Source: Nectonema munidae
Lineage: Eukaryota > Nematomorpha > Nectonematoida > Nectonematidae
Direction: 5' to 3'
Assembly (NCBI GenBank): GCA_030549495.1
Contig: JAUIRK010000397.1
Location: 209,439-273,438, forward strand
DNA length: 64,000 nt
Shown here piece after piece: positions 57,901 through 64,000 of this stretch. The notes under the pieces are model-generated. The model searched no databases. It was given only the letters and a program-made list of their open reading frames with translations, and was not told the DNA's origin. The translations under genes were made by a program, and so were the position numbers. Position 1 is the first letter of the stretch; the number at the start of each line of letters is the position of its first letter.

Positions 57901-58942
57901 AAAAACCTTAAAAAAATAAAAAGTCACTGTAAACCAATTTTAAAGAAGTTTGAACTATTTTTAAATAGCTAGAAAATACAAGTAACTTTAACCCTCCTTG
58001 GAAATACTAAAACTCAAGGTTTATGATTTTTAATCTAGCAAACAGTTGAACAAAATAGGTATAAGAAACGGAAATATACATTTTATATAATATATTTTAT
58101 AGAAGCTTTTTCGATTATACTAAATATATTGAAAAGATTTATTTTTTTTGATACTATAACGATCATTTTCTTGTTATGACCAGTCCAAAATGAATAAAGA
58201 GTAGCCAAGAGTAGCGTTATAAGAATGGTGGAACTAAAGTTAATTAAGCCGCTTTATTTCTGAAAACACAAAAGCCCATTTTTTCTATTTTTATTAAAAA
58301 AAAAGTGAAAAAATGATAAACAAGTTTGAAGACACACTGAGCAGTATATTGTCATGCTATTTTTTTTTAACATATTTCAATTTTTTTTGGCCATTTGGAC
58401 AACACTTCTTTCCTTTGTGATAAAAAGAAACAAAAATTTAACCTTCATTTGAAATTTCCGTTTTTCATCAGAATTTTGTTGAGATTTACCAAAAATAGTT
58501 TTTATTTTCAATCATGTTGGCGGAATAATTTGTAGGAAAGTATTAGAAGAGACAAATTTTCCTTTTTTGTTCCACAATTCAGCAACGTATTTTTTTCTAT
58601 TTTAACAATTTAGTCGTTTAGATAAGCAGATCATTTGATAATAATAATTCAATCTGCATTTGATTTTATAGTAACTTTTATTAATATTCTATCAAATAAA
58701 GAAATTTCAGAGTGGTTAGATAAAAATGATTCCAAATGGAAGGAAATTTTGTAGTTCGCACTTTGTTTATACAACTGTTTGCTATAATGCGGCATAACAG
58801 CTTTATTACGATTACGCAATTTTTTTTTGAAGAGTTTTTGATATAGTTAAAAGAAATAAAGTCATGCTAGTTAAGAATCCTTTGAATAATTCATAAATGA
58901 ATAAGGATATGTTATATATATACCATTTTTGCCTCTAAATTA
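54931..58942. other. Long stretch without a recognisable gene; possible regulatory block
   Basis: 55180-56240 is less AT-rich than its surroundings but has no long frame. 56040-56220 concentrates forkhead-like (TGTTTATG, GTTTAC), E-box (CACGTG), GATA and homeodomain-like (TTAATGAATGAATAATGATT) sites. A 68-codon - frame at 57645-57851 (KWMTGGINNLWIIIDKNNKY) is preceded by TTTTCAAAAG and followed by CAG|GTAATA, so it could be an exon of an unknown gene, but it has no recognised domain. The rest is simple AT-rich DNA. Confidence 0.35.
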
Positions 58943-59060
58943 TTATCTTTTGCTTATTTCTATATTGTCTTTTTTCAAATCTAATTTATCTTTTTTAAGT
59001 TCTAATTTGTCCTTTTTAAGTTCTAAAATGTCTTTATTTAATTCTAAAAGCTCTTTCTAA
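58943..59060 (-). other. Short heptad-repeat (coiled-coil) coding remnant
   Basis: On the - strand the DNA has a 21-nt period and translates as ILELKKDKLELKKDKLDLKK, perfect seven-residue repeats ending IEISKR and a stop. Directly to the right, 59090-59160 carries similar units in inverted orientation. This could be the tail of a coiled-coil protein or a minisatellite that merely translates well. Confidence 0.3.
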
Positions 59061-59279
59061 AATACAAAATAAAAGTGAAAAAAGTAAATTTATGACTTAA
59101 AAGACAAATTAGGATTGAATTAAGACAATTTCGAACTAAAAAAGACAATTAGAAATAAAAATGATCTATATATATATACTTCAAGTATTATAAAATACGG
59201 GTGAGGTTTTGTGGCAAGAATGTAGTGTTAAAAGAATCTTTTAATTAATTTTTGGGAAAGGATATGTTTGATGACTCTA

Positions 59280-59620
59280 GCTGACTAAAAATATAATAGT
59301 TTACGCTAGGAAAAATGAATTGTGTGGAAATAACTTGACATTTGAGTGAAACCAACTGTTGAAATGTTTAATAACACCAATGCCTTGGGATAGTTTATGA
59401 TTTATGTAAGAAATATGCTGATTCCATTTCAATTTGTTATCAATTTCAACTACCAAAAGATTGAACAACATCACATTTGAATTGCATAGATTTTAATTCA
59501 GAAAGTTTAGAATTTCCAAAAATCATGACTGTCTTTTACGAAATTGACATGAATGTAGTTAGCATTGCACCAAAGAAAAGGGTTATCAACTCTTTCATTA
59601 AAGTTTTAAATTTTATTTTA
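59280..59620 (-). pseudogene. LINE RT C-terminal fragment, reverse strand
   Basis: On the - strand, LLVVEIDNKLKWNQHISYIN and HKLSQGIGVIKHFNSWF form the RT thumb segment (compare FLGITINENLKWSEHI at 12.85 kb). No motif A-C is visible, so this is a short relic adjoining the 3' end of the larger LINE at 59822-64000. Confidence 0.6.
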
Positions 59621-60073
59621 AAGTTGAGTCGTGAGAAAAGATTAAAAACTTAAGGTTATTATTAGTAAAAAAAAATATCATTGAGAAAGGTTAAGAATAG
59701 TAGATGTCCAAAAATGGAACTCTTGAAATAAGAAATGCAATCTTTGATGATTACACTTTGACATCTTGCTTGAAAATATGATTCAAAAAGAAGAGACGCT
59801 TTTTAGTGATAACTTATGCTGATAAGATAAGATATTTATTAAGACTATGAACAGATTACAACAAAACAATGAAAATATTGAAACAGATGTAGGTAACATT
59901 TAACATTAAGATAAGCACCGCACAAATAGTCAGAAATGACCGCTTTTATGGCAGATACTTATAAGTTACAACATTTAACTCAAAAATCACAGGTGCAAAC
60001 ATAAATAAGATAATAACATAAGTAATTATTTAAAAAAATATATATATATATATATATAAATACGAATGTATAT

Positions 60074-61740
60074 CTATTTATTACATGAGTAACAATTAAT
60101 AGTCGAACAGACTTTGTTATAATCAGATAAAAATGTGGCATTCACAAGTTTTTTAAAGCCTTTGATAGAATACAAGTTAATGCGAAAAAAATTTACATTT
60201 GAATTATAAAATTGTGACATTTTATACTCAATAGCTTGCATAGAATTAGAACGTTTGTACGATGGGACTATCATGTTTTCTGTGAATCTAGGTGAACATC
60301 TTTGTTTTTCGTAATTATACGAGATTAATTTATCGAAAGTATCAGGTAGCCAATGACTAACGTATTTCAGTGTAAGAATTGCAAGCTTTAGTTTATATAT
60401 ATCAGACACTTTTAGAGAAGAAATTTGATAGAATAGCAGAGATGTATGTGCAAAGTAACTTTTGAAAAACTTTAGTCTAAGTGTTTTTTTCTGAAGAGAC
60501 AGTAACTTGGTGGTTGAAGAGTGACCACAATTTACAACACTATAGTGTAAATGAGGGAGAAAAAGAGATTTCTAAAGAAGTATTAACCATTCAGTGGGAA
60601 GAGAGAAATTTTCTGCAATATTTTAAAACTCCTGTAACATACGAACGTTTATTACACACATAAAGGACATGATCGTTCCATTTAAGTTTTTCATTAATGA
60701 TGAGACCTAAAAGGTTAAACTTCCTCACCAAAGATACTCCTATTTGGCTAAGTATTAAAGGTAAAATCATTTCTTTGTTTTAGATTTGAAAAATCAATAC
60801 AGTAATATTTATTGTCATTCATGTTCAAAGAATTGAAATTCAACCAACATTTTATTTCATTGAAAGTAGATAAAATCATTTCATTGTCAAGGACAGTATC
60901 TGTCAATATCAGAGAAATATCGTCGGCAAACAGCATAAATTCGCCCCTTATTGATGAATTAGGTAAGTCATTGATATAAATAGAAAACAACAACGGACCA
61001 AGGACAGAACCTTGGGGAACTCCATTTTGCAATTTTAAAGGAAGTGATAAGAAATTATTTACAAATACTGTTTGAGATCTTTCATAAAAATAGGAATCAA
61101 AAAATTTGATAGCTAAATTTGAAAAACCATATAATTTTAAAAGTAAAACATAAGGAATGAAATCAAAGGCTTTTTTAAGATCAATAAAGAAAGTTATAAC
61201 TTTCTGTTTATGTTCGAGAGCATTCACAACTTTACTAATGAATATAGAATGATCCATTTCTGTAGAGTAGCCTCTTCTAAACCCAAATTGTCGAGAATAA
61301 AATAAAGAATTATAATTAAAGTCGTGGTTAATCTGTTGTATAATATTCTTTCAAAAATTGTGGGAATAAGAGATATCGGTCTATAATTTTCTACATTAGA
61401 ACTATCATACCTTTTTTTAAAATTGGAATTACTTTGGAAATTTTAAAAACTCTAAGAAATACACCAAGGCCAGTGCATAAATTGAATAATTTTATAAGAG
61501 GTGATGCAATAGCGTTTCTAGCGAGTTTAATGTCGGAAGGGGTTAAGCCATAAATGTCCTCGCATTTACTTTTTTAAAGTTATCTATGGGAATGAGTACA
61601 TCATTGAGACTTATATGGTTAAACTCAAAGAATAATTCATTGTAAGGTAATTATTTTAAAATATTATTACTATCTGAGTTATGTTCTGAATAATAATAAT
61701 TAAAATGATTATTAAAGATTTGCGCTATTTCTAATGAGTC
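60074..61740 (-). pseudogene. LINE reverse transcriptase (FADD variant), frameshifted
   Basis: The best frame (61257-60748) has VITFFIDLKKAFDFIPYVLL (motif A, catalytic Asp), NGVPQGSVLGPLLFSIYIND (motif B) and LFADDISL (motif C, FADD at 60919-60930). Upstream in other frames are SRQFGFRRGYST and the linker; downstream is HYSVVNCGHSS, and the frame 60409-60074 (SDIYKLKLAILTLKYVSHWL) forms the C-terminus, ending at TAG/TAA-type stops near 60074. The first position of the YADD box is Phe, common in this LINE group. Frame breaks near 61260 and 60740 inactivate it. Confidence 0.87.
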
Positions 61741-61757
61741 AGTTACTTTTCGTTTTA

Positions 61758-62921
61758 TCAATTGTCAGGGAAGGAATTGATTTTTTTCTGAGGTCTGATT
61801 ATAGAATTGATCATTTTCCAAGTTAATTTTATCTCAGATGCGCTAGAACCAAGACATTTATCATAATGTGCTATTTTAGCTTTCCTAATAGCGTACTTTA
61901 CCTTATTTCTTATTTTAACATGCTCACCCTTTAATTCTGAAGAAATTAATTTGAATTTCATTTTTCTATATAATTTGTCTCTATGTATTATCAAAGTCAG
62001 TATTTCAACATTCATCCAAGGTGACTTATGACATTTATATTTATTTGTTCTGTGTATATGCTGAGTAGTCTTACAGGCTTGCTTGATCATATCAAGTTAT
62101 CATTTATGCTTTTGGCTATGAATTCAGGATCATCAGAAGAAAAACAATTCGAAAAATTGAATTTAGAAAAAGTATCAACAAATTTTCTTTCATTAAATTT
62201 GATCACAAAGTTATCCTTTGACATTTTATCAGAATTAGAGCATAGCGTGAGTAAAATAGGAAAATGATCCGATATGTGAGTCTGGACAACATAAGATTTA
62301 GATGAAATGCTATTAACAGAAATGAAGAAATTGTCTAAAAGCGTACCTGAAGATGGCCTAGTAGTAGAATTTATCCTAGGAATGAGAGAAGCTGAATTCA
62401 AGATATTTAAAAAAGAAGAAACATGTATGCTCGAAAACTTTGAAGTAAATTAAAATTAAAATCACCTACCAACAAGTTTTGTGAAGTATCAGAAAAATTA
62501 CTAATGAAAATATCAAAATCATGCAAGAATTTATTTCATCAGAATAATTCGATGGTTTTCCATAAAAATTATGAATATTGAGTTTAGTGCTATTTAAAAG
62601 AATTGATACACTGGCAAATTCACAAGTATTTGAAAGCACACGATTTTTCAATATTGAAAATTCAAATGACTGAGGGATATAAAAGGCAAGACCACAATGT
62701 GAAGAAATGGATTTCTTAAAATTCAGAAATTTATAGAAAGGTATATTGTAGCACGTAAAATCATGTTCACCTAACCAAGTCTCTTGAAGACAAATAATTG
62801 AAATAGGATCTGATGAAACAGAATTAGTATAATTTATAAAAAATTCTAGCTCAATAAATTTCAATTTTAAAGATTGTACATTTAAAGAGATAATTTTTAT
62901 TTTACTATCAACGAAGTACAT
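61758..62921 (-). pseudogene. LINE endonuclease domain and linker, frameshifted
   Basis: From 62921 on the - strand: IKIISLNVQSLKLKFIELEF (N motif), ICLQETWLGEHDF (catalytic Glu), HNFYGKPSNYSDE, then after a shift near 62540 LLVGDFNFN (GDxN). The frame 62401-62087 has TTRPSSGTLLDNFFIS and THISDHFPILL (the SDH end). The linker 62090-61758 (KSPWMNVEILTLIIHRDKLY, KVKYAIRKAKIAHY) is the usual desert between endonuclease and RT. The order and motifs are as in Jockey/CR1-type ORF2. At least two frameshifts make it non-functional. Confidence 0.87.
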
Positions 62922-63015
62922 TTGATCAAGACCTATTTCAATGGATGGCTCAGAATAAAACTAACTATCAAGTTTATTATAATTTAAAAAATTAAAAAAA
63001 TCGGGTAGGCTGTAA

Positions 63016-64000
63016 TTATTCATTTTCAGAATCATATGAAGTAAGATTTTTGATATTGCTAAGCTCTTTTTGTACTTGAGGACAATTATAACTTAAAGCA
63101 GAATGATTTAATATGGGACTAATATGCTTAGTACAATTGTAACATTTAAGAACACACAAATCTCTTTTATTACATAAATTGCCATTATGAGGTTCTGAGC
63201 AATATCTACATACGCTTTCATTCTTACAATTAGAAATGGTGTGACCAAAAGAACAGCACTTAGAACACTGCTTTATCATAAAATAAGGATAGACTTTGAT
63301 ACAACATAAATCAATGAACAATTCAAAATTTTTAACTTTAAGAAAATTATAGATTTTGTTGCAAACAGTAAAAACTACAAAAAAAATTTTTTTTCCTTTT
63401 TACTTGCTCTTACAAATAGAATTTTAAAGATACCTCCATCATCAACAATTCGTTTAATATCAGGGTTTTTTGAAAAAATTGTAGGAAATATTTCCAAATC
63501 TTGTAGATTAGTAGGCACAGTTATACATCATTTAGGATTTATTTTAATCTGAGCCTTTACTTTAAAATTTTCTTTAGCTAGTAGATCTTTGCCTTTTACC
63601 ATAGATTTTTGTCAGGAAATTTTAGGCAGATTGAATTAGTTAGTTCTTTGAAATGTTTAACAGGAACGGTTTTAAGAAGTAACTTCCATTTCTCGAGGAT
63701 ATGGGTATGATCTACTTTATCAGCCTTCACAAATGTGTTGTTGTTATATTTTTTTAATAGTTTAGAGCTTCGACGTATGATTTAGGACTAGTAACAATAC
63801 TTTTAGTCTGAGTCAAACTTTCTTTAACAGACGTAATATCCTTTAAAATATCAGTAACTTTTTTATTACAGACATCCACTTTATTACTAACATCATCAGT
63901 ATATGGATTGGAATCTTTTTATCAGAAGAAACAAATCGTTCACAGAGCCAACGCATTCCATTTTCAAAATACTCATTGAAAGAAGAAAGAAAACTTTCAG
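63016..64000 (-). pseudogene. LINE ORF1 (gag-like, zinc knuckles), partial
   Basis: The frame 63321-63016 has CSKCCSFGHTISNC (CX2CX4HX4C knuckle), CRYCSEPHNGNLC and CYNCTKHISP...C, a triple zinc-knuckle array that binds nucleic acid in LINE ORF1/gag proteins. Towards 64000 other frames give KWKLLLKTVPVKHFKELTNS, SICLKFPDKNL, VTSPKSYVEALN and NEYFENGMRWLCERF. Stops and shifts separate these, and the N-terminus lies past the right edge. The segment around SPKSYVEALN and FPDKNL parallels the ORF1 fragment at 15880-16264. Confidence 0.82.

Larger units (their letters stand above)
59822..64000 (-). mobile_element. Jockey/CR1-like LINE, reverse strand, running off the right edge
   Basis: On the - strand the order is ORF1 (gag-like with zinc knuckles), endonuclease, RT and a 3' UTR, the complete layout of a Jockey/CR1-group LINE. 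The 3' UTR contains a (TA)n tract (60039-60057) and AATAAATATC before a CTTATCTTATC end near 59822. The 5' end lies beyond 64000. Every domain is frameshifted, yet motifs stay legible, so this is the best-preserved LINE in the window. Confidence 0.87.

Overview
The window is eukaryotic nuclear DNA: strongly AT-rich, with spliceosomal introns (GT...AG), one intact multi-exon gene and a dense mixture of decayed transposable elements. The complement of elements (piggyBac, several hAT lineages, Merlin, Jockey/CR1-like and RTE-like LINEs, tRNA-derived SINEs, an endogenous mononegavirus-like fragment) fits an invertebrate, probably an arthropod. A parasitic copepod-type genome is a reasonable guess, but nothing here proves it. 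No bacterial operons, rRNA, genuine tRNA genes or CRISPR arrays were seen.

The only convincing intact host gene is on the + strand at 28900-45610: six exons joining in phase 0 into an 806-residue ABC half-transporter of the TAPL/ABCB9 type (TMD0 + six-helix domain + one nucleotide-binding domain). Its introns 2 (7.3 kb) and 3 (5.0 kb) are swollen by inserted elements.

Left flank (1-28.9 kb). A complete hAT element (2271-4973) has a perfect 8-bp target duplication and sits in an older hAT remnant. A 3.65-kb TTAA-flanked piggyBac-type element (5518-9167) has no transposase and carries two unrelated arrays of about 150-bp tandem units. Then come a LINE (10.6-13.06 kb), two related broken piggyBac copies (13.9-15.9 and 18.0-20.5 kb) separated by a LINE ORF1 fragment and a SINE, a reverse-strand LINE (21-22 kb), a 66-nt perfect palindrome (22097-22162), and a Merlin element with TIRs and target duplication (23979-25238).

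Inside the ABC gene. Intron 2 holds a 130-bp TTAA MITE, a LINE RT fragment, a GC-rich RNase H fragment, a possible transposase remnant, an unidentified Lys/Asn-rich gene fragment whose 5' part has been amplified as a 155-bp tandem array, and directly beside that array a frameshifted antisense fragment of a mononegavirus-like L polymerase. Intron 3 holds a deleted hAT with target duplication and an RTE-like LINE.

Right flank (45.6-64 kb). This has a reverse-strand hAT C-terminus (46.0-46.6 kb), solo hAT/MITE ends, a BED-finger hAT pseudogene (51.6-53.0 kb) abutted by a reverse-strand piggyBac 3' half, a tRNA-derived SINE, an 89-bp TTAA MITE, a long unassigned stretch (55-58.9 kb), and a reverse-strand LINE with gag-like ORF1, endonuclease and RT running off the right edge. 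Nearly all elements carry stops or frameshifts, so the window reads as a graveyard with one functional gene running through it.
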